64,000 nt of DNA from Rhizorhabdus sp049889055. GTDB lineage: Bacteria > Pseudomonadota > Alphaproteobacteria > Sphingomonadales > Sphingomonadaceae. Below the pieces are notes generated by a model that worked only from the letters and a program-made list of their open reading frames with translations, was not told the origin of the DNA and ran no database searches. Both the position numbers and the translations under genes were made by a program. The stretch spans positions 20,716 through 84,715 of the forward strand of contig NZ_JBLTWO010000013.1 in assembly GCF_049889055.1 (NCBI RefSeq). The letters are read 5' to 3'. Positions 7,655-15,969 of the stretch are shown here, piece after piece (positions within the stretch are counted from its first letter, which is position 1; each line of letters begins with the position of its first letter).

Positions 7655-9481
7655 TTACCCAACCGCCATCGCTCGCTTGGCCAGCACCCCGCACGCAGCA
7701 TCTGCCGCAACCGGCTCCCTCTTCCCGTCCATCGCCCTGCCGATGCTTTTGAGGATGTTGCCGACAGGCCCGCCTTCGGGCAGCGCGATCTGGGGCTGTT
7801 TCAGCGTTCCGGCGATCGTGATCGGTCCTTGCAGCTTCAGCGCGCTGTCCTGTTTGGCGGTGCCGCGCATGGCCAGCATCATGCGTTCGCCGTCGAGGTT
7901 CACGCGACCGCTGATGTCGGTGCGGGCGCGGGTCGTGTCGATCAGGATCGGGTTGGCGCTGCCCATGCCTCCACGCACGTCCAGGCGCACAATCGCGCAG
8001 CGCAGGCTCGCCTGCTTGGCCTTGTCGAGCGTCAACCCCTTGAGCAGGTCCTGGCCCAGCAGTGCGGCGGTGCGGGCGGGGAGGGCGCCGTCGCGGGCGA
8101 CGATCGCGACAGGGCCGTCCGAGCGGGCGACGGCGGCGCGGATCGTGCGGCCGGTGCCGGTCAGGCGCAATCGGCCGTCGAGCCGCCCGTGGACCTGCGT
8201 GTCGGGGGCGAAGTCGATCAGCCGGCCGTCACGGAGCTCCAGCGCCATCGTCATCACCGGGCGGCCGCTGCGCTGGTCGACGCGGAAGCTGCCCTGCATC
8301 GTGCCATGGGTCAGACCGAGCCTCAGGTCGTCGATGCGGAGCAGGCTGTGCTGGAGGTCGAGCGTGCCGCTGAGCGAGCGGAAGGGGGAGGGGCCGGGCC
8401 AGAGCAGCCGGTCGGCCTTCAGCGTCAGGCGTCCATCGGTGCGTGCGACATTGTGAAGATCGATCGCGGTGTCGGGGAAGACGCGCGGGCCGGCCTTGGC
8501 GCGCTTGGCGGCGGCGATGGACCGGCCGCGCGCGTCGGACAGGTCGTCGAAGTCGAGCTGGCGCGAATGGACGTGGCCGTCGATCAGGCTGCGTCCGTCG
8601 CGCTTGCGGATCGTGGCGCTGCCTTCGATGTGTGAGCGGCCGATGCTGCCGTTCAGCCCGGTCACGGTCCAGTCGCTGCCCTCGCGGCGGGCACGGGCCG
8701 ACAGGCGCACAGGCTGCGTTCTGGGCAGGCCCGCCTCGATGATCGCATCGACATAGGAGAGGTTGGCCGCGCGCGCTGTGACGGTCAGCGCCATGTGGCG
8801 GATGTCGAGTGGTCGGTCCATCGTCCCCTGCGCGTGCATCGTCAGCGCTTCACCGGCAATATCCGCCCGGAACGGCCAGGCAGCGCTGCCCGTGGCGGAG
8901 GGACCGGAGGCGGTCATCCGCACCGGCGCGCCGAGCACGGTGCCATGGCCGTCGAGCTTCAGGCCGCCGGGGCCCACGGTCAGCGCGGCGTTAAGGGTGC
9001 GGTCGCGCTTGGCGTCGCGATAGAGGAGGCGACCATCGGTGATGCGCAGCCCGTCGATCACCGGGCCCCTGCCGCCCGCCGATGTCTTTGTCTTCGTCCC
9101 TTTCCAGCTTTCGCGGCCGTCGGCTGCGCGAACGAAATCGAGACGCAGGCCGTCAACCCGCACGTCACGCAGCTGCGTCGATCCGGTCAGCAGGGCGGGC
9201 AAGGACAGGTCGAACTCGGCCTGCCGAATGGCAACGGTCGACCCGGACCCGGCCCAACTGGCCTGCGGGATGGTAAGGCCACGGATCCGCAGGCGCGGGC
9301 TGAACGAGAAGACGTCGACCCGTTCGAGCGCGGCGAGTTTGACCGCGCGGCCATATTGGTCCGACAGACGGCGTTCGGCCTCCCCCCGGAGCATGCCCCA
9401 GGGGAAGGCCGCGAGCCCGATCGCCGCAAAGGCCGATAGTGCTGCCGTGCCGATGAGCGCGGTGCGAACCGCCGGCTTCAA
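7655..9481 (-). CDS. AsmA family protein
   Basis: A 608-residue protein with one N-terminal membrane segment (about residues 5-29) and a long beta-rich periplasmic region. N-terminal AsmA features are visible in the RRLSDQYGRAVKLAALERVDVFSFSPRLRIRGL stretch (split by family consensus), and the C-terminal AsmA_2 region has repeated L-x-G-x-L-R-L and D-x-x-G-x-x strands. AsmA-like proteins are bridge-type lipid-transfer or outer-membrane assembly factors in Gram-negative bacteria; the role here is inferred from family. The C-terminal end is marked by a Cys-containing tail. It forms its own unit, 57 bases downstream of the PNPOx-like gene. Confidence 0.8.
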   Translation of the reverse strand: MKPAVRTALIGTAALSAFAAIGLAAFPWGMLRGEAERRLSDQYGRAVKLAALERVDVFSFSPRLRIRGLTIPQASWAGSGSTVAIRQAEFDLSLPALLTGSTQLRDVRVDGLRLDFVRAADGRESWKGTKTKTSAGGRGPVIDGLRITDGRLLYRDAKRDRTLNAALTVGPGGLKLDGHGTVLGAPVRMTASGPSATGSAAWPFRADIAGEALTMHAQGTMDRPLDIRHMALTVTARAANLSYVDAIIEAGLPRTQPVRLSARARREGSDWTVTGLNGSIGRSHIEGSATIRKRDGRSLIDGHVHSRQLDFDDLSDARGRSIAAAKRAKAGPRVFPDTAIDLHNVARTDGRLTLKADRLLWPGPSPFRSLSGTLDLQHSLLRIDDLRLGLTHGTMQGSFRVDQRSGRPVMTMALELRDGRLIDFAPDTQVHGRLDGRLRLTGTGRTIRAAVARSDGPVAIVARDGALPARTAALLGQDLLKGLTLDKAKQASLRCAIVRLDVRGGMGSANPILIDTTRARTDISGRVNLDGERMMLAMRGTAKQDSALKLQGPITIAGTLKQPQIALPEGGPVGNILKSIGRAMDGKREPVAADAACGVLAKRAMAVG

Positions 9482-9538
9482 GCTACACCCCGGCGTGCGG
9501 GGCGGGCGAACGGTTCGATCATCGCGCGCTATGCTGTA

Positions 9539-10024
9539 TCAGCTGTTGACGGCCGTGGTCGAGACGCGGGCGTGGCTGCCCTCTTCACTCGGATCGACCT
9601 TGGCGCCGAACAGCATCTTGATCTTGCCGGTCAGCGACATGTCGGCTTCCCACAGTTCTGCATCGGCGATGTCGAAGCGCAGCAGGGCGAGGTTGGGATC
9701 GGTCTTTCCGCCGGGAAACCAGCTTTCGACCGGCTTGGACCAGAGCTTTTCGATCATAGCCGGATCATTGTCGACGGTCGCGGTTCCGCACAGGCAGGCG
9801 AAATAATCCTGCCCCTTGGACACGAACTGCACCATTGCCGGGCCGCCCTTTGCGAGACGATTGTTGCGGCCGATAAAGAAATAGAGGCGGTCGACCTGAT
9901 CCTTGTCGAGCATCACCGTCAGCGGCTCGGAATGCTGATGCTCACCGGTCAGACCTGCCATCACGAAGGGGCCATCGCTCATCTTCTTCCAGAGCGTTTC
10001 CTTGAGCTCGGCAACGTCGGTCAT
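9539..10024 (-). CDS. Pyridoxamine 5'-phosphate oxidase-like (general stress protein 26 type) FMN-binding protein
   Basis: A 161-residue split-barrel protein. The recognisable features are the N-terminal helix (ELKETLWKKMSDGPFVMAGL), the strand pair with PLTVMLDKDQVDRLYFFIG, a K-G-G-P-A-M-V-Q-F core and the WFPGGKTDPNLALLRFDIADAELWE block seen in stress-related PNPOx-like proteins of proteobacteria. Members bind flavin and are not thought to make pyridoxal phosphate; the physiological substrate is unknown. The ATG is preceded by AGGAG on the minus strand. It is transcribed with or just ahead of the AsmA gene. Confidence 0.82.
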   Translation of the reverse strand: MTDVAELKETLWKKMSDGPFVMAGLTGEHQHSEPLTVMLDKDQVDRLYFFIGRNNRLAKGGPAMVQFVSKGQDYFACLCGTATVDNDPAMIEKLWSKPVESWFPGGKTDPNLALLRFDIADAELWEADMSLTGKIKMLFGAKVDPSEEGSHARVSTTAVNS

Positions 10025-10105
10025 GTCATTCTCCTCCTATGTCGGAGGGAGAACGAAGAGACCGGATCATGGTTGCGTCACCGGGAAGAGCAGCGAGGCG
10101 CCATT

Positions 10106-12373
10106 CTATTCTTCGTCGGCGAAGGGGTCGAAATCACTCTTGCGCAGATCGATGGTGAAGGTGGTGCCCTGCCGCGGTTTGCTGTCGCAGGAAATGCGCC
10201 CGCGATGCCGGCCGATGACGGTCCGGACGAAGGCCAGACCCAGACCGATACCCTCGCGCGATCCCTGCTGGAAGCGCTCGAACAGACGCGACCGCTCTTC
10301 CTCGGTCATGCCGATGCCCTGATCGACGATCGCCAGGATGATGCGCTCGTCGCGTTCCTCCAGCACGCAGCGGACGACCATGCCCTCGTCGCTATATTTG
10401 ATCGCATTGCCGACCAGATTCATCACCGCGCGGGTCAGCAGCTGGCGATCGCCATCGACCATGTGCGGCATCTCGTCCGCGCCTTCGACCACTACCTTGA
10501 TGCCGCGCGCGCGCGCGGTGGGCCACAGCGCATCGGCGGCGTCGATGGTGACGTCGTTCAGGTCGATCGGCTCCAGCGACAGCGGCTTGGCTTCGGCGCG
10601 GGCCAGCTGGACGAAGTCCTCGGCGAGCTGCAGCGTGTGAGTGGCAAGATTCTCGATGCGCGTCGCGATCGATTTGGGGACGCCCGTCTCCGGCCCACGC
10701 AGCAGCGACAATATGGCCGACTGTGGCGCGCGCATATCGTGACTCAGCAGCTGCAGGGCCTCCTCGCGGTGGCGCTCGGCCTGTTTCAGCGGGCTGATGT
10801 CGACCACGCGGATGATCCAGCCGACTTGCGTGTCGGTCGCGTCGCGCTGTTCGACATAGCGGATCTCGAAGCTGCCGCCATCCTCGGTCACCGCTTCGCC
10901 CGCGCCTGTCGGCGGCGCCTCGGGCACGAAGGGAGAGATGCTGCCCGTGTCGGCCGAGCGGAAACGCTCCATCAGCGCGCGCGCATCGCCGCCCGGTTCG
11001 GCGCGCAGGCCCAGGCGGCGGGCGAGGCGGCGTCCCTCGATATTGGACAGCGCCAGCGTGCCGTCGAGCCCGGTGACGTAGACCGCGTCGGGCAGGCGGC
11101 CGATGGCGTCCGACAGGAAGCGCCGAAGATCGCGGAGCCGGTCGATCGCGCTGCGCAGCAGGCCGGTCTGGAGCGTGATCTCGCGTTGCACGCCCGATCG
11201 GCGCTGGCGGGGGAGGGCATCGCTCTCCGCTTCCAGCATGCGCAGTTCTGCCGTCATATAGCCGCTGATCGCGTTCAAGCGCCGCCAGCCCCAGACCGGA
11301 TAGACGAACAGCAGCCCAATCAGCGCGGCAGAGGGGGGCAACCAGATGTGAAGGAAGGCGAACAGGCCGAGGCAGAGCAGCGGCAGAGCGACCAGCAACG
11401 CTACCGCCAGATTGGCATTGTCGCGCGGACTGAGCCGCAGGAAGGCGAGCAGCATGATCCACAAGGAGATCAGGCTGGCGACCAGCACCGCCGTCTGCGA
11501 GGCGGGAGTGACCGCCTCGCCGCGCAACAGGGCGTCCAGCAGTTGCGCCTGAATTTCCACGCCGGGCATCTGACTGGTGGTGCCCGAGGTGGGCGTGGGA
11601 TAGCTGTCGCCCATGCCGTCGGCGGTCGCACCAATCAGAACGAAGCGGCCCTCCAGAATCTCGGCGGGGACCCGGCCTTCGATCAGGTCGATGAAGGAAA
11701 TGGTCCGAACATGGCCCGCCGCGCCGCCATAAGGGATAAGCACGGGGCGCGCCTGCCACAGACCCTGCTCGCCGGGGGCGGTGCCCTGAGGCTTCAGCCC
11801 GGCCATGAGCGCGGCGAGCTGCAGCCAGGAGCGACCTTCTCCGCCCTCCTCCAGATAGGCGCGCCGGATCACGCGGTCGCCCTCGAAATGCAGGTTTACC
11901 TGAGCGATGCCGGCCGAGGCGCCGGCGAGCGGACCGGCGGGGCGGGCGATCGCATAGGGCGCGCCATTGGCGCCGGGCACGTCGATGACCATCGGCAGAT
12001 AGGTGGGCGAGCGGCGGACGGCGGCCGCCAGCAGATCATCCTCGGCAGTCGGCTCGACGAACAGCACGTCATAGCCGATGGCACGGACCTTCGCATCGGC
12101 CAGCCGGTTCAACGCCGCCGCATGCAGGCTGCGCGGCCAGGGCCAGCGGCCGAGCGCCTGCAGGCTTCGATTGTCGATCGCCACGATGACGATGTCGTCG
12201 GGGGGCGGCCGGCTCGCTGCCGTCAGAACATTGTCATAGATGATATGGTCGAGCCGCTCGGTCAGTCGTCCCAGCACCAGTGCTACCACCAGTGCGGTCG
12301 CCAACAGCGCGACGGCGAGCCACTCAGCGTAGAGGCGTGGTGGCGGTGCCGTTTGCGCTGATCGGCTGGGCAT
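10106..12373 (-). CDS. CHASE2-domain sensor histidine kinase
   Basis: A 755-residue membrane kinase. After one N-terminal TM (about 18-36), a periplasmic CHASE2 domain spans about 40-285 (DDIVIVAIDNRSL, RAIGYDVLFVEP, FVLIGATADGMGD). It is followed by three TMs (about 296-362), a PAS-like region (about 420-530), and the kinase core: H-box LLSHDMRAP with His545, N-box NLVGNAIKYS around Asn656, DQGIGM, and G-box GIGLGLAFV. The gene overlaps the upstream FecR/LysM gene by about 50 bases and is co-transcribed with a response regulator two genes up, its likely partner. The signal is unknown. Confidence 0.93.
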   Translation of the reverse strand: MPSRSAQTAPPPRLYAEWLAVALLATALVVALVLGRLTERLDHIIYDNVLTAASRPPPDDIVIVAIDNRSLQALGRWPWPRSLHAAALNRLADAKVRAIGYDVLFVEPTAEDDLLAAAVRRSPTYLPMVIDVPGANGAPYAIARPAGPLAGASAGIAQVNLHFEGDRVIRRAYLEEGGEGRSWLQLAALMAGLKPQGTAPGEQGLWQARPVLIPYGGAAGHVRTISFIDLIEGRVPAEILEGRFVLIGATADGMGDSYPTPTSGTTSQMPGVEIQAQLLDALLRGEAVTPASQTAVLVASLISLWIMLLAFLRLSPRDNANLAVALLVALPLLCLGLFAFLHIWLPPSAALIGLLFVYPVWGWRRLNAISGYMTAELRMLEAESDALPRQRRSGVQREITLQTGLLRSAIDRLRDLRRFLSDAIGRLPDAVYVTGLDGTLALSNIEGRRLARRLGLRAEPGGDARALMERFRSADTGSISPFVPEAPPTGAGEAVTEDGGSFEIRYVEQRDATDTQVGWIIRVVDISPLKQAERHREEALQLLSHDMRAPQSAILSLLRGPETGVPKSIATRIENLATHTLQLAEDFVQLARAEAKPLSLEPIDLNDVTIDAADALWPTARARGIKVVVEGADEMPHMVDGDRQLLTRAVMNLVGNAIKYSDEGMVVRCVLEERDERIILAIVDQGIGMTEEERSRLFERFQQGSREGIGLGLAFVRTVIGRHRGRISCDSKPRQGTTFTIDLRKSDFDPFADEE

Positions 12374-13490
12374 TACGGCTCATGGATGCGGGGGAACTCT
12401 CACGCGAGGGATCGGCATGGGCGTGCCGCTCTTCGTCCACTCGGGACCAGGGCAGGTCGAGCGCACCGACGCGCTGGCCCAGCGCATAGGTCGCCGGCAG
12501 GCCTTCCAGCCCATTCTCGGCGATCGCCGACAACCGGATGAAGAATTGCGTGCTGGCGAGATTTTCGAAGCTGATCGTCGGCGCGTCGGCGGTCGAATCC
12601 GCGAAAACCGCCTGGAAGCCGATGTCGGTCGCCAGCTGAAAGCGATATTTGCGCGCGCCGTCGACCGGCTTGGCGGTGATCAGCACGCCACCGGTCGGTG
12701 TCTGCGCTACGCTGTCGAGGCCGGGCGGGGACAGCAGGGCGACGGGCTGCTCGACGCCGGCGGGGGTCGCGACGACGCCATAGCCGCGCGGCACCTGAAC
12801 GCCCTCTTCGTCCTCGGCATCCTTGCCGACCTCGACCGCGCCGCCGACGACCTCGGTCAGCGCCTTTTCGCCGCTTTCGTCTAGCGCGACGCGGAAGTCG
12901 GTCCCGCGAACCGCAGACACCGACAGCGGGGTCGTCACCTGGAAGTCGCTATTGGGGTCGCGGATCGGCGTCACCGTCGCCCGGCTGCGGCCGGCTTCGA
13001 GGCGGAAGCGCCGTTCGATGCTGCCGGTCAGCAGGATGCGGCGCAGACGCGAGACGTGGATGCGGCTCTGCGAGGGCAGCGAGATGGCGCTGCCATCGGG
13101 CAGGGTGACGGTGACGAAGGCGTTGGGGCCTGTCTCCAGCTTCTGGCCCTGGCGCACCTGGGTGCCGACCTCGACCTGCTGGCCGTCGATCGTCGCCGCA
13201 CCCCTAAAGGATGTGATGACGCCGGTGATCGTCTCGATCCGCAGCAGCGGTTGCGGGATCAGCAAGGTCGATCCGATCGGCAGGCGGCGTGGATCGGCGA
13301 CGGCGTTGATCTTCTGGATCGAGACATAGTCGTCGCTCACCAGATAGTCGCGTGCCAGCGCGGACAGCGTATCTCCGGGGCGCACCGTATAACGGAAATA
13401 TTGCTCCGCCGCAGGGGCCTGCGCGGCGACCGGGGCGGCGGCCCAGACCGTCAGCGCCGTCGCCAATGCCAGGAGAAGCTTGTTCCGCAC
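12324..13490 (-). CDS. FecR/LysM domain secreted protein
   Basis: A protein of about 388 residues with a signal peptide (hydrophobic core followed by AAPVAAQ), a LysM peptidoglycan-binding module (about 34-80, YTVRPGDTLSALA...), a FecR domain (about 90-190, with GTQVRQGQKLETGPNAFVTV and VRGTDFRV), and a C-terminal beta-rich domain of the kind that follows FecR in these proteins. It probably sits in the periplasm on the cell wall. The GTG at 13490 begins 11 bases after the response-regulator stop and leads directly into the signal peptide; an ATG at 13541 is in frame but would overlap the regulator. It sits between the regulator and the CHASE2 kinase, suggesting it helps sensing. Confidence 0.85.
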   Translation of the reverse strand: MRNKLLLALATALTVWAAAPVAAQAPAAEQYFRYTVRPGDTLSALARDYLVSDDYVSIQKINAVADPRRLPIGSTLLIPQPLLRIETITGVITSFRGAATIDGQQVEVGTQVRQGQKLETGPNAFVTVTLPDGSAISLPSQSRIHVSRLRRILLTGSIERRFRLEAGRSRATVTPIRDPNSDFQVTTPLSVSAVRGTDFRVALDESGEKALTEVVGGAVEVGKDAEDEEGVQVPRGYGVVATPAGVEQPVALLSPPGLDSVAQTPTGGVLITAKPVDGARKYRFQLATDIGFQAVFADSTADAPTISFENLASTQFFIRLSAIAENGLEGLPATYALGQRVGALDLPWSRVDEERHAHADPSRESSPASMSRNAQPISANGTATTPLR

Positions 13491-13500
13491 GATTGCCGCC

Positions 13501-14238
13501 TTACTCCGTCTCGGGCTCGAGCGCTTCGAGCCTGTAACCATAGCTGTACACCGGGATCAGGCGAAAGCCACGCTCCGGACGCAGGCCGAGCTTCGCCCGG
13601 ATGCGCGAGATATGCGCGTCGAGCGTGCGGGTCGGCAGGTCGGGGTTACGGCCCCACACGATTTCCAGCAGATAGGAGCGGGACAGCGGCCGGTGCATGT
13701 TGCGGAACAGCGTCGCCGCCAGTTCGAACTCCTTGGCGGTGAGCACGATATTCTCGTCCTCCACGCTGATCGTCTGGCGCGCCGGGTGCAGCGTGTACGG
13801 GCCATAGCTCTCATTTGCGGCGGCTGCCTCGCGCGGACCGGTGCGGCGGTGGACCGCAGCGATGCGCGCCAGCAGCACCGGGGGCTGGACGGGCTTGATC
13901 ACATAATCGTCGGCGCCCGCATTGAGGCCCGCGACAATGTCCTCGTCGCTGTTGCGGTTGGTCAGCAGCAGCGACGGGATTGGCTTGTCCATATTCTCCC
14001 GCATCCAGCTGATGATCTCGGGGCCGCTCTTGTCGGGCATGTTCCAGTCGAGGATCACCAGATCGAACGTATCCTGCCGCAGCTTCGTGATCAGCGTGCG
14101 GGCATTGGGGAATTCATAGGCGAAGTGACCGGCCTCGATCAGCGTCTGCGTGACATAGGCGCGCGCGGCGGGCTCGTCGTCCAATACGGCGATCCGCATG
14201 CTATCGCTCGATGTCTTGGTTGGATCGTTGGTCGGCAT
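13501..14238 (-). CDS. OmpR/PhoB-type response regulator
   Basis: A two-domain regulator. The receiver domain starts at MRIAVLDDE (acidic pair Asp20/Asp21 counting from the chosen start), has phospho-acceptor Asp64 in LVILDWNMPD, and the conserved Lys115 in DDYVIKPVQ. The C-terminal winged-helix domain carries LTAKEFELAATLF and TRTLDAHISRIRAKLG, and the end (SYGYRLEALE) is typical. It is the first gene of a three-gene operon with the FecR/LysM protein and the CHASE2 kinase. In-frame ATGs occur at 14295, 14250, 14238 and 14199; 14238 has an AAGG upstream, 14199 starts exactly at the domain, so the start is uncertain. Confidence 0.92.
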   Translation of the reverse strand: MPTNDPTKTSSDSMRIAVLDDEPAARAYVTQTLIEAGHFAYEFPNARTLITKLRQDTFDLVILDWNMPDKSGPEIISWMRENMDKPIPSLLLTNRNSDEDIVAGLNAGADDYVIKPVQPPVLLARIAAVHRRTGPREAAAANESYGPYTLHPARQTISVEDENIVLTAKEFELAATLFRNMHRPLSRSYLLEIVWGRNPDLPTRTLDAHISRIRAKLGLRPERGFRLIPVYSYGYRLEALEPETE

Positions 14239-14603
14239 CCCAGCCTTCATGCCTATGCGCCGCCGCGATTCCAAGTGTGCCGGGTTTTGCTCCACCCATC
14301 TTCATGCCTCCCTTTCGCCCTTCGGGACGACATGGCTTTAGCCGAAGCGAACCGGGCGCAAATGATTGTATTTCCAAAGTTACAATTGTTTACAGGCACA
14401 TCGGTGGTTAACCGGCTTATGACCAGCGGCGGTGATGCCGGCGGCTCGATGATCGGGGGTGCCGGGTGGAAGGGTTGCTCCCCCTCCATGCCGGCCGGCC
14501 TGTCTCGCCCTGACGGGCTCAGGATCGCGGCCGTCGGCATTGCCAACCTCCCGACATCGCCCAGATCGATTCGCATCCGCCACGACCGGCGGACGTCCCG
14601 TTT
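14239..14603. other. Intergenic region between DUF445 gene and response-regulator operon
   Basis: No convincing gene in these 365 bases. On the minus strand an AT-rich patch (about 14366-14395) contains an ACAATTGT palindrome and a TACAAT hexamer that could be a -10 box for the response-regulator operon; a matching -35 box is poor. The part nearest 14600 is GC-rich with short inverted repeats and probably holds the DUF445 transcript end. Confidence 0.4.
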
Positions 14604-15875
14604 TCAGAGCAGGCCGGACAGGATGTGGAGGCCGACCCCGATAAGTCCGCCGACGATGGTGCCGTTGACGCGGATATATTGCAGGTCGCGTCCCACCGCA
14701 TTTTCCAGCTGCGACGTCACCGTGCGGGCATCCCAGCTGCGAATCGTCTCGGACACCAGCTTGACGATACCGTCGCCATAATCGGCGACCAGCCCGACGG
14801 TGATACGACGGGCGAAGCGGTTGATCGTCAGGCGCAGCTGCGCGTCCGTCTGCAGCGTCTCTCCCAGCTGGCGGAGCGCTGCGCCGAATTGTCCGCCGAT
14901 CGCTGCATCGGGATTGCGCGCGCTCTCGATCAGCTTCACCCGCGCATTCTGCCACAGCGTGTCGAGCCAGGCGGCGACTGCGGGGCTGGCGATGATCTCC
15001 GCCTTCATCGCAGCGACCCGTTCGCGCATCACGGGATCGTTCTGCAGCCGGTCGGCAAGCTGTTCCAGCCCCTCCTGCGCCTTGCTGCGCAGCGGATGAT
15101 CGGGGTCGGTCGCCATGTCGTCGAGCAGCTTGTGCAGCCCCTCGACGATCGCGGTCGACAATTTCTCGTCGAGGCCGGTCCAGCGCATGAACTTGCCTGT
15201 TCGCGACTGGACCATGTCATGGATCATTGTCTCGTTGTGGAGCAGGATGCGGCCCGCCCAGCCGATCAGTCCGTCGAGCATCTCGGCATGGCGGTTCTCC
15301 ACGATCGCCGCGTCGAGCGTGCGGCCGATCAGGGGGGCGATGTCGAACGCCTTAAGCCGGCTCGCCAGCGCGCCCTTCACCATCGCGCCCAGCCGATCGT
15401 CGCCGAGCGATTCGAGGATGGTTGCCAACGCACGACCGATGCCGCCGCGCGCGCGGCCGGGCGCCGGAGGCTGGGCGAGAAGCCGGCCGATCGCGGCAGC
15501 CACATCGACCTTCTGCATCCGCCGGGCGACGACCGAGGCTGTGAGAAAGTTGACCCGCAGAAAGGCGGCGAGATTGTCGCCGATCCGGTCCTTGTTGCGC
15601 GGGATGATCGCAGTGTGCGGGATGGGCAGGCCGAGCGGGTGACGGAACAGCGCCGTCACCGCAAACCAGTCGGCAAGGCCGCCGACCATCGCCGCCTCTG
15701 CGAAGGCGCGGAGATAGCCCCATGCGGCAGATTCGCCGGGCGCCTCGTGCGATCGGGCGAGGATGTAGAGGCCCGCCATCACGACGAGCAGGCCCGATGC
15801 GACGACGCGCATGCCGCGCACACCGCCCTGCGCGGGATTGAAGCGGTCGAGCCCGGTCGCCTGGAAGATGTTCAT
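14604..15875 (-). CDS. DUF445 family membrane protein
   Basis: A 423-residue DUF445 protein with one N-terminal TM (about 22-42, GLLVVMAGLYILA) and one C-terminal TM (GLIGVGLHILSGLL). The family block AMVGGLADWFAVTALFRHPLGLPIPHTAIIPRNKDRIG (read as two adjacent parts) is complete and diagnostic, and the middle is a long helical region. Function of DUF445 proteins is unknown; they are thought to be inner-membrane proteins. It is a single-gene unit, between a terminator candidate for the RND operon and the response-regulator operon. Confidence 0.93.
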   Translation of the reverse strand: MNIFQATGLDRFNPAQGGVRGMRVVASGLLVVMAGLYILARSHEAPGESAAWGYLRAFAEAAMVGGLADWFAVTALFRHPLGLPIPHTAIIPRNKDRIGDNLAAFLRVNFLTASVVARRMQKVDVAAAIGRLLAQPPAPGRARGGIGRALATILESLGDDRLGAMVKGALASRLKAFDIAPLIGRTLDAAIVENRHAEMLDGLIGWAGRILLHNETMIHDMVQSRTGKFMRWTGLDEKLSTAIVEGLHKLLDDMATDPDHPLRSKAQEGLEQLADRLQNDPVMRERVAAMKAEIIASPAVAAWLDTLWQNARVKLIESARNPDAAIGGQFGAALRQLGETLQTDAQLRLTINRFARRITVGLVADYGDGIVKLVSETIRSWDARTVTSQLENAVGRDLQYIRVNGTIVGGLIGVGLHILSGLL

Positions 15876-15911
15876 GCGATCTAAATGGCCGTTGGGCGGG
15901 ATAGTTCAACC

Positions 15912-15957
15912 AAAAGGAGAGCCGCCCCAGCCTTTCGGGCGGGACGCGGGGGGCGGC
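15912..15957 (-). terminator. Terminator candidate after the RND efflux operon
   Basis: On the minus strand an 8-bp GC stem (arms 15950-15957 and 15921-15928) is followed by a CTCCTTTT tail (to 15912). It lies 12 bases past the RND permease stop. Confidence 0.45.
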
Positions 15958-15969
15958 ATGGTCGGTCCC

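Noticed and set aside
9572..12361. 929-codon plus-strand open frame
   Set aside because: It lies wholly opposite the PNPOx-like and CHASE2 kinase genes, has repetitive R/Q/A-rich composition and no recognisable domain. Long antisense frames arise in GC-rich coding DNA.
14239..14603. Hidden small gene in the 365-base gap
   Set aside because: The only open frames there are antisense-type Arg/Pro-rich reads without a ribosome-binding site; the AT-rich patch looks like a promoter.
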